Shown one piece after another: positions 1 to 7,984 of a DNA stretch of 64,000 nt. Source of the DNA: Methanofollis sp. UBA420 (GTDB taxonomy: Archaea; Halobacteriota; Methanomicrobia; Methanomicrobiales; Methanofollaceae). The notes under the pieces were generated by a model. That model was not told where the DNA came from. It did no database searches and saw nothing but the letters and a program-made list of their open reading frames with translations. The stretch's first letter is position 1; each line of letters begins with the position of its first letter. The stretch is taken from the NCBI RefSeq assembly GCF_002498315.1, contig NZ_DAGX01000005.1:190085-254084 (forward strand). The letters run 5' to 3'. The position numbers and the translations under genes are program-made.

Positions 1-534
1 GGTTGGTTCAGGATAGGTAAACTGCATCCCTTTGTTTCCGCAGATCATGCAGAGCGGCCGAGCGGCAGGGTCCATCTCTCCGTCCGGGGTGAAGAAGCAG
101 TCATTGCCTTCGAGGTGCTCGACCTTCCCGATGACGAGCACATATTTTTCCCTGCAGATCTCCTCGACAAGTCTGCACTCCATCCATGCGATGCACCCCT
201 CGATGCCGGGCGGGCGCACGGTTTTCGAGGGGTGGGGTGTGAGGTGCGCCTCGGCGAACTCGTTGATCTCAGGAGGATAGGTGCGGGCGCAGACCATGAC
301 CTCGCGGCTCATGTCGGCGGTCGGGACATTGACGACGAACTCGCCGGTCGCCCTGATATTGTCCAGAGTGTCCCGCTTCACCCAGGAAGCAAGGACGATC
401 TCGTCGAGAGGCCGCAGGATCGGGGTGATGTTCCCCCAGGGAGCGGCATTGAGGACGCCCTCAGGGGAGATGGTCGAGATGAGGACGACCGGTAGCGGGA
501 GGACACCCTCCCGTCTGTGTGGCTGTAGTTCCAT
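1..534 (-). CDS. Flavoredoxin-like flavin reductase domain protein (3' end beyond window)
   Basis: A 178-codon reading frame starts at the ATG at 534 and stays open to the left edge, so the C-terminus is missing. The N-terminus reads MELQPHRREGVLPLP, followed by a flavin-reductase-like split-barrel: PVVLISTISPEGVLNAAPWG near residues 14-35, then a KRDTLDNI motif and an NVPTADMSREV segment. This is the pattern of the flavoredoxin/FMN-binding split-barrel family common in methanogens, which binds FMN and transfers electrons in the cytoplasm; the specific partner cannot be told. It is transcribed away from the small gene at 689, with a near-perfect inverted repeat just upstream of its start. The family call is firm; the precise function is not. 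Confidence 0.85.
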   Translation of the reverse strand, partial: MELQPHRREGVLPLPVVLISTISPEGVLNAAPWGNITPILRPLDEIVLASWVKRDTLDNIRATGEFVVNVPTADMSREVMVCARTYPPEINEFAEAHLTPHPSKTVRPPGIEGCIAWMECRLVEEICREKYVLVIGKVEHLEGNDCFFTPDGEMDPAARPLCMICGNKGMQFTYPEPT

Positions 535-547
535 GTTTCATACATTG

Positions 548-566
548 TTGTATTTTGTTAATACAA
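548..566. promoter_or_regulatory. Inverted repeat upstream of flavoredoxin gene, possible operator
   Basis: TTGTATT and AATACAA form a perfect 7-bp inverted repeat around a 5-bp spacer, 14 bp upstream of the flavoredoxin start in an AT-rich patch that interrupts GC-rich sequence. The position suits a repressor site overlapping the promoter. No cognate regulator is adjacent, so this is inference from symmetry and position only. Confidence 0.4.
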
Positions 567-688
567 TTTCCAAAAAATATTCTGCAATGTATGGGCATCC
601 GGGCGGGGGGGTCCGCAGAGAGTGGGAGGAATAGTGCATATCCCGCACACAGATCGCGGCGATTATATAGTGATCAGCAGAGGAAAAT

Positions 689-880
689 GTGAATATGATC
701 GTGGTTGTGCGGCTGGTCACCGGGAAACTGGAAGAACGCGATTACCCGGAGACGATGTTCTTTGCAATCGGCGACATCCTGCCCGACGGGGCCGAAGTGG
801 TCGAACTCACGTACCCGGACGACATCGACGAGGACCTCATCGCCACCGGAACCTATGATGAGGAGGATCTCATCGACTGA
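689..880 (+). CDS. Small acidic hypothetical protein
   Basis: A 63-residue protein read from a GTG at 689, or 61 residues from the ATG at 695; GCAGAGG at 677-683 could serve as ribosome binding site for either. The product begins MIVVVRLVTGKLEERDYPE and ends with a strongly acidic tail rich in Asp and Glu (EDLIATGTYDEEDLID). There are no cysteines, membrane segments or recognised motifs. A TATA-like stretch lies at about 663-670. It stands between the divergent flavoredoxin gene and the zinc ribbon gene at 995. I do not recognise a family. Confidence 0.6.
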   Translation: MNMIVVVRLVTGKLEERDYPETMFFAIGDILPDGAEVVELTYPDDIDEDLIATGTYDEEDLID

Positions 881-994
881 GTACCTCCTCAAGAGACAGC
901 CAACGGTGGATGTATGGCCAGCACGGCCAGGGTGAAACCCCGGCATAAGTATATCTGACGCGTATGCCAGATCTCTCCTCCTGCGGAGCATCAG

Positions 995-1201
995 ATGGCA
1001 ATCCACGAGTCACGAGAATACGAAGTGAAGGGCATCCCCCTTGTCTGTCCGATCTGCGGCAGGAATCGCTTCTGGACGCACACGACCCTGATGAACACGG
1101 CCGGGGCGACCCTCTTCGGCCTCGATTGGGCGAACCGGAGCGCGGTCAATTACATCTGCGAGCACTGCGGTCATATCCTCTGGTTCTGGTCGGAGGAGTA
1201 G
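995..1201 (+). CDS. Small zinc-ribbon protein
   Basis: A 68-residue protein with two CxxC knuckles, CPIC at about residues 18-21 and CEHC at about 55-58, the spacing expected of a zinc ribbon. A GGAG ribosome binding site at 985-988 lies six bases before the ATG, and a TATA-like element (AAGTATATC, about 946-954) lies upstream. The ribbon is followed at once by GHILWFWSEE, so the protein ends on its second knuckle. It converges on the acylphosphatase gene with only ten bases between the stop codons. Nucleic-acid or protein binding is likely but unproven. Confidence 0.75.
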   Translation: MAIHESREYEVKGIPLVCPICGRNRFWTHTTLMNTAGATLFGLDWANRSAVNYICEHCGHILWFWSEE

Positions 1202-1205
1202 GATA

Positions 1206-1212
1206 TTTTTTT
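1206..1212 (+). terminator. T7 tract after zinc-ribbon gene
   Basis: Seven consecutive T residues begin five bases after the stop codon of the zinc-ribbon gene, in the narrow gap between convergent genes. A T tract alone is enough for archaeal transcription termination, so this is a plausible terminator; no stem-loop precedes it. Confidence 0.4.
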
Positions 1213-1670
1213 CATTTTCTGCCGGCCCCGACAAGTTCTTCGAGGAGTGCGTTCGTCCTCCTCTGCTCGGCAATCATCTCCTGTTCTGTCTTCAGGAGCG
1301 CCTTCATCAGGTCGAGGGCGAGCATGCTCCTCTTGAAGAGTTCCTCTTTCCTGTCGCCGAAACGTGCCTCGAAGCCAGTGAACTCGCCGGTGGGTTCTGA
1401 AACTTCGACCGTCAGGTCCTCGACCGCGATCACCGGTTCGCCCCGCGCCCACACCTCTTCGAGAAAGGTTGCAAGGTCGTCGGCATCCCCCTCGGCCACC
1501 ATCTCGACCGTGCCGTCGGGAAGGTTTCTCACATATCCCGCGACGCCGCTCCTGCCCGCACACCCACCGACATAACTCCTGTAGCCAACACCCTGCACCC
1601 GGCCGCGTACGACAGCATGCACACGCAGTCTGCCTGTTCTCCCGGCAAGGGGGTTCCCTCTCTCCTGCAT
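1212..1670 (-). CDS. Acylphosphatase with C-terminal coiled-coil extension
   Basis: A 152-residue protein. Residues 15-105 are a standard acylphosphatase fold with the signature GRVQGVGYR (catalytic Arg) and YVRNLPDGTVE (catalytic Asn), which hydrolyses acyl-phosphate bonds such as that of carbamoyl or acetyl phosphate in the cytoplasm. Ordinary acylphosphatases stop near residue 95. Here about 45 further residues (from DRKEELFKRS onward) are predicted as a charged, Leu/Met-rich amphipathic helix, probably a coiled coil for oligomerisation. The start is uncertain because several in-frame codons precede the domain. It follows wtpC on the same strand after about 40 bases, so it may be the last gene of the tungstate operon, although no functional link is known. 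Confidence 0.85.
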   Translation of the reverse strand: MQERGNPLAGRTGRLRVHAVVRGRVQGVGYRSYVGGCAGRSGVAGYVRNLPDGTVEMVAEGDADDLATFLEEVWARGEPVIAVEDLTVEVSEPTGEFTGFEARFGDRKEELFKRSMLALDLMKALLKTEQEMIAEQRRTNALLEELVGAGRK

Positions 1671-1709
1671 GGGAGGTAGTATGAAAAAAGATGTTTATGG
1701 GGATATCGG

Positions 1710-2777
1710 TCAGTCTGCCGGCAGGGTGCGGGCGGCGCTTGCCTTGAAGGAGGCGATGACGACCATACCCGCGGCAAGGCCTTCTTCATCGGCAGAGCGC
1801 CTGGTAACGAGCGCCGTGAGCGGGAAACCGCAGTCAAGGTGGAGACGGACGAGCGCCCCGCCGAGGGGCACGATGCCGGTGACCGTCGCCTCGAACCTGT
1901 TCCGGGCCATGCCTGTGCCCTCGCCGGGGCGTGCGATCGCGACGTCGGCCGCCCCGACGACCACCGCCACCCTCTCTCCGGCAGAGGAGTCTGAGATGGC
2001 AGAGATGTCGACATCACCGACCCGCACCCCGGCAAGGCCGCCCGCGTTCTCTGTCACAGTTCCGTCGAGGATGTTCTCCATGCCGACGAAGCGGGCCACT
2101 TCAACCGACTGCGGGTCTTCGAAGACCTCCCGCACAGGCCCCTCCTGCGCCAGACTGCCATCGATGACCACCGCCGCGCGTGTGGCAAGACGCAGAGCCT
2201 CCTCCCGTGCATGGGTCACCTGTACGATGGTGAGGCCCCTTTCCCGGTGGATGCGCCCGATATCGATCATCAGCCGTTCCCGCGTCAGCGGGTCCAGCGC
2301 GGAGAAGGGTTCGTCGAGGAGGAGGATCTCGGGCTCCACGGCAAGGGCGCGGGCGATCGCCACCCTCTGCTGCTCGCCGCCGCTCATCGTTCCAGGATAG
2401 CGGTCGGCAAGGCGTTCGATCCCGAAGGACACGAGCAGCCTCTCCGTCCGGCTGGCGACCTCCTCCTTCGTGAGTTTCTGCATCTTCGGACCGAAGGCGA
2501 TGTTCTCCCGCACGGTCATGTGGGGGAAGAGGGAGTAGTCCTGGTAGACGAGAGCGATCCGCCGTTTCTCCGGCAGCACGGCCGAGACGTCCTCGCCGCG
2601 GATGAGCACTTCTCCCGCGTCAGGGAGATGGAGGCCCGCGATCGCCTCCAGGACCACGGTCTTTCCCGCTCCCGACGGTCCGATGATGAAGTAGTAGTCC
2701 CCTTTCTCGATGGAGAGGGAAACGTCCTTCAGGGAAAAGTCGCCAAGGGCGAGAGAGACATGCCTAAACTCGATCAT
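1710..2777 (-). CDS. wtpC: Tungstate/molybdate ABC transporter ATP-binding protein
   Basis: A 355-residue ABC ATPase with Walker A GPSGAGKT (about residues 33-40), Q-loop YQDYSLFPH, signature MSGGEQQR, Walker B ILLLDEPFSALDP and switch HAREEA. A C-terminal TOBE/MOP-like region of about 120 residues is typical of oxyanion importers of the Mod/Wtp class. It powers uptake of tungstate or molybdate for the pterin enzymes of methanogenesis, at the inner face of the membrane. The gene overlaps the permease gene by 14 bp, so the two are translationally coupled. Whether tungstate or molybdate is preferred follows from the binding protein, not from this subunit. Confidence 0.92.
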   Translation of the reverse strand: MIEFRHVSLALGDFSLKDVSLSIEKGDYYFIIGPSGAGKTVVLEAIAGLHLPDAGEVLIRGEDVSAVLPEKRRIALVYQDYSLFPHMTVRENIAFGPKMQKLTKEEVASRTERLLVSFGIERLADRYPGTMSGGEQQRVAIARALAVEPEILLLDEPFSALDPLTRERLMIDIGRIHRERGLTIVQVTHAREEALRLATRAAVVIDGSLAQEGPVREVFEDPQSVEVARFVGMENILDGTVTENAGGLAGVRVGDVDISAISDSSAGERVAVVVGAADVAIARPGEGTGMARNRFEATVTGIVPLGGALVRLHLDCGFPLTALVTRRSADEEGLAAGMVVIASFKASAARTLPAD

Positions 2778-3582
2778 ATTTCCTCCCGATAAAGCGGCTT
2801 GCTGTCCGCAGGATGATAAAGACGGTGAAACAGGCGAGGATCATCACGAAAGCGACGGTGCTGCTCTCCTTGATCCCGCTCGTCGTGAACCGGTAGTAGA
2901 TGAGCGTGGAGATGACCATCGGATAGTAGGCGATCATGATGATCGCGGCGAACTCCCCGATCGCCCTCCCCCAGGCAAGGATACTCCCGTTGAAGATGTC
3001 TCGGGCTGCAAGAGGGAGGACAACGGTGCGAAAGGCCGTGAACCGCGAGGCCCCGAGAGTCCGGGCCACGTTTTCGAGGTGGACAGGCACCTTCTCAAAG
3101 CCCTCTCGCACCGCGTTCACGAAGTACGGCGAGGCCACGAAGACCATGGCGACGACGATGCCGAGGTAGGCGTCCTCGAACGAGATGCCGACTGCATAAA
3201 ATGGGGCGCCGATGAGGCCGCGGCGCATGAACAACAGGTAGACGAGGATGCCCGCCACGGTGTGCGGGAGGATGAGGGGGATATCGACGATGCTCTCCAC
3301 GACCCCCTTGCCGCGGAAGTCGGTCCGTGCGAGGACATACGCGAGGGGGATGCCGAGAATGAGGAGGATGAGGACGGCGTTCAGCCCTGCTCCCATCGTC
3401 AGGACGACGGAGTCGACCACCTTCGCGTCAGAGGCGACTCTCAGGAGGTGAGGGATATCGGAGAGTTCCTTCACGGTCATCGAGAGGAGGGAGAGGACGG
3501 TGAGGCCGAGGATCACGCCGCCGATGAGAGAGAAGGAGACCAGGCAGCGGTCACGGAGTACTGAGGTCTGGGCCATGGTCAA
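2764..3582 (-). CDS. wtpB: Tungstate ABC transporter permease
   Basis: A 272-residue integral membrane protein with about six hydrophobic segments and the cytoplasmic EAA-type coupling loop near residues 165-185 (ENVARTLGASRFTAFRTV, with the conserved Gly). This is the single permease type that forms a homodimer with two WtpC ATPases. It lies between the binding-protein gene (12 bases downstream of it) and wtpC (14-bp overlap), giving the order wtpA-wtpB-wtpC. A second ATG two codons in is an equally good start. Confidence 0.92.
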   Translation of the reverse strand: MTMAQTSVLRDRCLVSFSLIGGVILGLTVLSLLSMTVKELSDIPHLLRVASDAKVVDSVVLTMGAGLNAVLILLILGIPLAYVLARTDFRGKGVVESIVDIPLILPHTVAGILVYLLFMRRGLIGAPFYAVGISFEDAYLGIVVAMVFVASPYFVNAVREGFEKVPVHLENVARTLGASRFTAFRTVVLPLAARDIFNGSILAWGRAIGEFAAIIMIAYYPMVISTLIYYRFTTSGIKESSTVAFVMILACFTVFIILRTASRFIGRKYDRV

Positions 3583-3594
3583 AAAAAGGAGAGT

Positions 3595-4668
3595 TCAGGG
3601 GGATGCGGTGAGGGCCTTCAGTTCGGCCGGGACAGTGCCGAAACCACCTGCCGGGACGATCGGGGGCTGGCCCTGTGCGTCCATGACAGCCTGCCCTTTG
3701 TCACCGATGAGCATCTGGACGAATGCGATGCCGCCCTCAGGGTTCTCCGCGTTCTTCGGCACGGTCGCGCCGTAGACGATCGGCTTTGCGGTCATGAGGC
3801 CGCCGGCAGTCTCTATCGTCACCTTTGCATAGTCGTCGGCGTACGTCACCGAGGAGAGGTCGATCGCCTCAGGGAGTTCGACGAAGTTGAGATTGTTCTG
3901 GGAGGCGACCGAGCGGTATTCCCAGGCATAGTCGATGCCGCCATTCTGGAGCATCTGGACAAGTTCGACCGACTTCGGCCTGATCTGGAAGGTGTCCTTC
4001 GGCTCGGGGGAGGTAGCGAGGATCGTGTACGTGCCGTTCTCTTCAGTCACCGTGATGTTCGAGTGCTCGGAGACGACTCTGTCGAAGAGGGTGTCGTTGC
4101 CATAGTGCTGCTCCGCGAGCTGGATCGCCATCAGGGAGCGGTAACCGCAGGGGTCGAGGTTCGGGTCGGAGCATGCCCACTGAACGTCGGGCTTCTCCAG
4201 GATGGTATACCAGGTGTCGGCGCTGATCTCGTCGGCGTACTTGCTCTGGTTGGTGTAGCAGAGCACGATCTGGTTCTTCGCGAAGGTCACGTACCAGTCG
4301 GCCGAGCCCGGCATCATCAGCTGCGGGATGAGGGTGTAGTCAGCCGACGCAAAGACGTCGGCGCTCTTGCCGAGGTCGGTGATGTCCTTGACAAGCTTGG
4401 TCGAGCCGCCGGGGACGAGCCTGACATCGACACCCGGATGCGCTGTCTCGTACTGCTTTTCAAGTTCTTCGAAGGGGGCGGCGAGGCTGCCTGCATGGTA
4501 AACGGTGATAATCTGACCGGCCGCGGCGGCCGTCGTCTCTACCGGTGCGGTGGTCTCCGCAGGTGTCTGGTTGCCACCGTCGGTCTGCTGGGTGGTCGTG
4601 CAGCCGCAGAGGAATATGGCGGCGCAGAGGAGCAAAACCACAGATAATGCCGTAATTTTACTATTCAT
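3595..4668 (-). CDS. wtpA: Tungstate-binding lipoprotein
   Basis: A 357-residue extracytoplasmic binding protein. The N-terminus is a signal peptide ending in the lipobox FLCGC, then a Thr/Ala/Pro-rich linker to about residue 50, then a two-lobed binding domain. Residues such as the VYHAGSLAAPF strand, the PGGSTKLVKDI loop and the DPNLDPCGYRS segment match the WtpA/ModA group of archaea; the NLDPCGYR segment is characteristic of WtpA rather than bacterial ModA. It captures tungstate (or molybdate) outside the cell and delivers it to WtpBC. Tungsten is needed for formylmethanofuran and formate dehydrogenases. It is the first gene of the operon, behind a symmetric site at 4717-4738. Confidence 0.9.
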   Translation of the reverse strand: MNSKITALSVVLLLCAAIFLCGCTTTQQTDGGNQTPAETTAPVETTAAAAGQIITVYHAGSLAAPFEELEKQYETAHPGVDVRLVPGGSTKLVKDITDLGKSADVFASADYTLIPQLMMPGSADWYVTFAKNQIVLCYTNQSKYADEISADTWYTILEKPDVQWACSDPNLDPCGYRSLMAIQLAEQHYGNDTLFDRVVSEHSNITVTEENGTYTILATSPEPKDTFQIRPKSVELVQMLQNGGIDYAWEYRSVASQNNLNFVELPEAIDLSSVTYADDYAKVTIETAGGLMTAKPIVYGATVPKNAENPEGGIAFVQMLIGDKGQAVMDAQGQPPIVPAGGFGTVPAELKALTASP

Positions 4669-4716
4669 ACGATATAAAGTCGCTATTATTCCAGATAACT
4701 CTTTTTATCTGTGCCG

Positions 4717-4738
4717 GATTAATGAAACGTTATTAATC
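4717..4738. promoter_or_regulatory. Inverted repeat between wtpA and hisD
   Basis: GATTAAT and ATTAATC form a perfect 7-bp inverted repeat with an 8-bp spacer, in the AT-rich gap between divergent wtpA (start 4668) and hisD (start 4798). It may be an operator for a metal-oxyanion regulator of the ModE/TunR kind or simply promoter symmetry; no regulator gene is adjacent. Confidence 0.35.
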
Positions 4739-4797
4739 GGGCCCTCTGCACGGCCACGGCAAGTCTTAACCCTCCTTGCGCCGAACCTTTCCGTACT

Positions 4798-6054
4798 ATG
4801 TGGAAGGCGCTGGACATAGAGGAATGGAAGAACCAGCGGCGGTCCGACCTTGCAGGGGCGAAGGACGCCGTCGCCGGTATCGTCGATGCGGTGCGGAAGG
4901 ACGGTGACGAGGCGCTCTACGCGCTCACGAAGAAGTTCGACCACATCGACCTTGAGGACCTTGCCGTCGCCCCCGAGGAGTTCGAGGGTGCGTACGAGGA
5001 GGTGGACGACGCCCTGGTCGAGAGCCTTGCCGAGGCCGAGGCACACATCAGGCGTTTCCACGAACTGCAGCGCAACCGCTCGCTCTGGCTCGACGAGGTG
5101 GAACCCGGGGTGATCCTGGGCGTGAAGACGACGCCCCTCGACCGCATCGGCGCCTACGTGCCGGGCGGCAGGGCCGCGTATCCGTCGACCGCCCTGATGA
5201 CGACGGTCCCGGCGCAGGTGGCTGGGGTCGCGGAGATCTGCGTCTGCTCCCCGCCCCCGATCCATCCCCTCACCCTGGTGGCCCTCGATATCGCCGGTGT
5301 GGACGAGTGTTACCGCGTCGGCGGCGCACAGGCGATCGCGGCGATGGCTCTCGGCACGGAAACCATCGACCCGGTCCAGAAGATCGTCGGGCCAGGGAAT
5401 GTCTTTGTGACGGCGGCGAAGATGATGCTGCGTGAAGAGGCCGAGATCGACTTCCCGGCCGGCCCCTCGGAGATCGGTATCCTTGCCGACGCGACGGCGA
5501 AGCCCGCGTTCGTCGCGGCCGACGTCCTTGCCCAGGCCGAGCACGACCCCCATGCCGGGTGCATCCTGGTGACCACCGACCCCTCCCTCCCGGCGAAGGT
5601 CGGCGCGGAGATCAAGAGGCAGATGGCCACGGCGGAGAGGCGCGCCATCATCGAGAAGGCCCTCGATCACTCGGGCTATGTGGTCGTCCGCGACCTTGAC
5701 GAGGCGATCGCCGCGATGGACGACATCGCCCCGGAGCACCTCTCCATCCAGGTCGCCGACCCGATGGCGGCCCTCACCGCGGTGCGGAACGCGGGTTCCA
5801 TCTTTGTCGGGCCGTACACCGCTGTCGCCTTCGGCGACTACGCCTCAGGCACCAATCATGTGCTGCCGACCGCGGGGTATGCGAAGGTCTACTCCGGACT
5901 CGACATCCACCACTTCTGCAAGACCTCCTCTGTCCAGATGATCAGCAGGGAGGGTCTTGAGTGGCTCGGCGGTATCGTGGAGAACCTCGCCTCTGCCGAG
6001 GGCCTCCACGCCCATGCAAACTCTGTCAAGATCCGCAGGCGGAAGGACGCCTGA
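4798..6054 (+). CDS. hisD: Histidinol dehydrogenase
   Basis: A 418-residue enzyme that oxidises L-histidinol twice with NAD+ to L-histidine, the last step of histidine synthesis. Family motifs are present: GAYVPGGRAAYPS, KIVGPGNVFVTAAK, FPAGPSEI, the zinc-binding region AEHDPHAGC, the conserved ISIQV-like SIQV segment, and GTNHVLPTAGYAKVYSGL. Length is normal for archaeal HisD. It is a stand-alone gene, divergent from wtpA and followed by a T tract, so it is not in a his operon; hisC lies 16 kb away in a different operon. Confidence 0.95.
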   Translation: MWKALDIEEWKNQRRSDLAGAKDAVAGIVDAVRKDGDEALYALTKKFDHIDLEDLAVAPEEFEGAYEEVDDALVESLAEAEAHIRRFHELQRNRSLWLDEVEPGVILGVKTTPLDRIGAYVPGGRAAYPSTALMTTVPAQVAGVAEICVCSPPPIHPLTLVALDIAGVDECYRVGGAQAIAAMALGTETIDPVQKIVGPGNVFVTAAKMMLREEAEIDFPAGPSEIGILADATAKPAFVAADVLAQAEHDPHAGCILVTTDPSLPAKVGAEIKRQMATAERRAIIEKALDHSGYVVVRDLDEAIAAMDDIAPEHLSIQVADPMAALTAVRNAGSIFVGPYTAVAFGDYASGTNHVLPTAGYAKVYSGLDIHHFCKTSSVQMISREGLEWLGGIVENLASAEGLHAHANSVKIRRRKDA

Positions 6055-6060
6055 ACCCTC

Positions 6061-6067
6061 TTTTTTT
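6061..6067 (+). terminator. T7 tract after hisD
   Basis: Seven T residues begin six bases after the hisD stop codon, at the start of a gene-poor gap. This fits a simple archaeal oligo-T terminator. Confidence 0.45.
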
Positions 6068-6198
6068 CGGCTCATCGGACTCTGTTGCATTCCTCTTCTG
6101 GAGTGAACATGAGGGGGTGCTCACACCCTTGCCCCTACGTGATGGATCGGCAGAGGACGGGAACCCCCTCTGAACAATCAGCGGCCGCCTTCCCGCCC

Positions 6199-6267
6199 CT
6201 ATCGCAATCCCGGGGATTCCGGGGGAACGACCAGAGTGAGCTTGAGAAGATCTTTGATCTTCGATAG
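6199..6267 (+). repeat. Dispersed intergenic hairpin repeat, copy a
   Basis: The copy reads CTATCGCAAT, then AACGA, GTGAGCTTGAGAA, then a hairpin GAAGATC-TTT-GATCTTC at 6246-6262 (7-bp stem, 3-nt loop). The same order of blocks recurs in reverse complement at 44480-44535 and 47485-47535. It lies in an intergenic region. Confidence 0.6.
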
Positions 6268-6580
6268 CGCCCCCGGCGCGAGCGTGTGGGAAGGCATGTC
6301 GATCAGACGGGCCGTCCCCAACAGAAGAACGAGAAACTTTACCCTGCTCTCTCTCGCCGGGGGGAGAAACCCCGGACCCCCCACGGCGAAGATAGCCGAG
6401 GGGCGGCGAAGTGCCCGGTTCCCGGCACCCTCAAGGCCAGGAGAAGAGGAATTGAGGGTTTCAAAAGAGCCGTTCGTCGTTCATTCCAGCGTGGACATTG
6501 ACGAGTGGGAACCCCCCGGAATAGGGCCGGGGGCGTCTCCAGAACTTATTTTTTCGGGTTAGTTTAACTTGTTCATTTAC

Positions 6581-6602
6581 ATTCCTGGCATTGTACAGGA
6601 AT
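6581..6602. promoter_or_regulatory. Inverted repeat directly upstream of the gene at 6607
   Basis: ATTCCTG and CAGGAAT form a perfect 7-bp inverted repeat with an 8-bp spacer, ending four bases before the ATG. At this place a bound protein would block transcription or translation initiation of the small gene. A stem in the 5' leader is the alternative reading. Confidence 0.4.
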
Positions 6603-6606
6603 AATC

Positions 6607-6864
6607 ATGAACAACCCCCCTGCACCGGGAGCGGTGCGCTACATCGTTGTCGACAGGGAAAGCCGAAAGACCCTCTGCATCACCCCCTCCTATGAAGAGG
6701 CCTGTCAGGCCTGGCAGGAGGAGATCGGCTACGCGGCCGAGATCCATGCCGTCCCGGCCACATCACAGGTGGCATTCGTCGGGAGAGGGACCAGGATCGC
6801 CGACCCCGAGGTCTGTCACCTGCCATGGCGTGGGTTTGTGTTCCCTCCTTCGGTCACAGAGTGA
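6607..6864 (+). CDS. Small hypothetical protein
   Basis: An 85-residue soluble protein starting MNNPPAPGAVRYIVVD. It has a strand-helix-strand look (RYIVVDRESRKTL, then a Trp-containing helix EEACQAWQEEIG, then AAEIHAVPATSQVAFVG) and three cysteines not arranged in a known motif. There are no membrane segments. Codon use and GC content match neighbours. It converges on the OB-HD gene. I recognise no family and give no function. Confidence 0.55.
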   Translation: MNNPPAPGAVRYIVVDRESRKTLCITPSYEEACQAWQEEIGYAAEIHAVPATSQVAFVGRGTRIADPEVCHLPWRGFVFPPSVTE

Positions 6865-6970
6865 TCCCTGGGGCAGGCCCTCACAGGGCCCGGAAAAAAA
6901 GGGGATGGCTCTGGAGAACTCCCGGTCCAGAGCACAGGTGGCGGGTGCGGCCTGTTTGATTTTCCCTTTT

Positions 6971-7019
6971 TCTCGACTCCCTTTTGTCGTCCTCTCGAAC
7001 CCTTCACGTTCGGAAGGGT
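6971..7019 (-). repeat. Dispersed repeat, copy b, with hairpin behind the OB-HD gene
   Basis: On the minus strand the sequence contains ACCCTTCC-type stem arms (6999-7005 pairing with 7013-7019, 7 bp, 7-nt loop), then GACGAC and GGAGTCGAGAA. The latter two blocks recur at 24473-24493. The hairpin lies 15 bases beyond the OB-HD stop codon and may also act as its transcript end. Confidence 0.45.
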
Positions 7020-7033
7020 CAGATAGAAACCTT

Positions 7034-7984
7034 TCAGAACCGCCAGACAGGGCCGCCGCTCCGCCACCCGTTCTTCCGGGTGCCGGGTTCGGCCTCCTTC
7101 TGGTCGTCGGCCGCCTCGCGCAGGGTGGCGCTCGTCAGGTCCGCCAGGTGGACGGCCCATGCCTCCGGCGTGTGGCAGGGCACCTCGCCGTGGGGGCCGT
7201 GGTGGGCCTGGACAATATGGAGCAGGTGAGAAAATCTTTCCTCCGGGATGCGGCCGCGGAACCGGGCAAGATAGGAGACGCCAATGGTGACATGGCCGAC
7301 GAGGTCATACTCGGGTCTCGCCGTGAAGGCAAGCCCGGCCTCGTCGAAGCAGAATGCCTTCCCGATATCGTGGAGGAGCGCCCCCGCGACGACGAGGTCG
7401 CGGTCCATCGGGATGCAGGCGGCATCGCAGGACGCTGCCGCGATCCTGGCCGTCTCCAGGGTGTGTCCGGCAAGGCCGCCGCGGTACTCGTGGTGCCGCG
7501 ACTTCGCGGCAGGTTTCATGAAGAACCCGTCCGCGCCGGCAATCGCTTCGAGCACCAGATCTCGCAGTGCGCCGTCGGCGATATCGCCGGCCATCGCCAG
7601 CACACCACCCTTCAGTTCGGCCTCGTTCACCGGCGCACAGACGAAGTCCGCCGCAGAGACCTCGTCGGGCGGCACCTCTGCGAGGTCGGCGATCCCTTCG
7701 TTCACCGATACCTGCACCGCGCCGTTGTAGGCCTTTGCAAAGCCCCGGATACGGTAGACAGCCCCGACCTTCAGTTTTTCTGCCGCCGTAGAAACGGCCT
7801 CGCCGTACCCCTGCACGCCCCAGATGTTGCAGGCGAGAGACCCGGTCCTGTCGGCGACCTGCGCCAGGATATAGGGACTCCCGTCCCTCTTCTGCTTCAC
7901 TTCGGCAGACCTGAGGAGAAAGATCCCGTCGACCTCCTCCCCATCGGCGATATCCCCGACAAAGGTTTCCTTCCGGTTGGCCAT
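7034..7984 (-). CDS. OB-fold plus HD-domain protein, YhaM-type exoribonuclease family
   Basis: A 316-residue protein with an N-terminal OB fold (about residues 18-100, reading SPYILAQVADRTGSLACNIWG) and an HD phosphohydrolase domain (about 165-290). Metal-binding residues are visible: H174 in GGLAGHTLE, H205-D206 in LLHDIGK, H231, H261 and D282. This architecture is that of bacterial YhaM/CBF1-type 3'-5' exoribonucleases, which digest RNA or single-stranded DNA. The start codon overlaps the stop of the ATPase gene by one base (TGATG), so the two are coupled. The C-terminus is a short basic/glycine tail. It is the third gene of the TPR / BrxD-like / OB-HD operon. Nuclease activity is inferred from the family. 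Confidence 0.85.
   Translation of the reverse strand: MANRKETFVGDIADGEEVDGIFLLRSAEVKQKRDGSPYILAQVADRTGSLACNIWGVQGYGEAVSTAAEKLKVGAVYRIRGFAKAYNGAVQVSVNEGIADLAEVPPDEVSAADFVCAPVNEAELKGGVLAMAGDIADGALRDLVLEAIAGADGFFMKPAAKSRHHEYRGGLAGHTLETARIAAASCDAACIPMDRDLVVAGALLHDIGKAFCFDEAGLAFTARPEYDLVGHVTIGVSYLARFRGRIPEERFSHLLHIVQAHHGPHGEVPCHTPEAWAVHLADLTSATLREAADDQKEAEPGTRKNGWRSGGPVWRF

Larger units (their letters stand above)
6055..6606. other. Gene-free region between hisD and a small hypothetical gene
   Basis: This 552-bp stretch has no reading frame I would call a gene: the open frames lack family resemblance and proper starts. It holds the hisD T tract, one copy of the dispersed hairpin repeat (6199-6267), GC-rich palindromic runs around 6355-6400, and an AT-rich promoter segment with an inverted repeat just before the gene at 6607. 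Confidence 0.6.

Noticed and set aside
4705..5739. Long open frame antisense to hisD
   Set aside because: It mirrors the high GC third positions of hisD and has no family resemblance; such antisense frames are common in this window.
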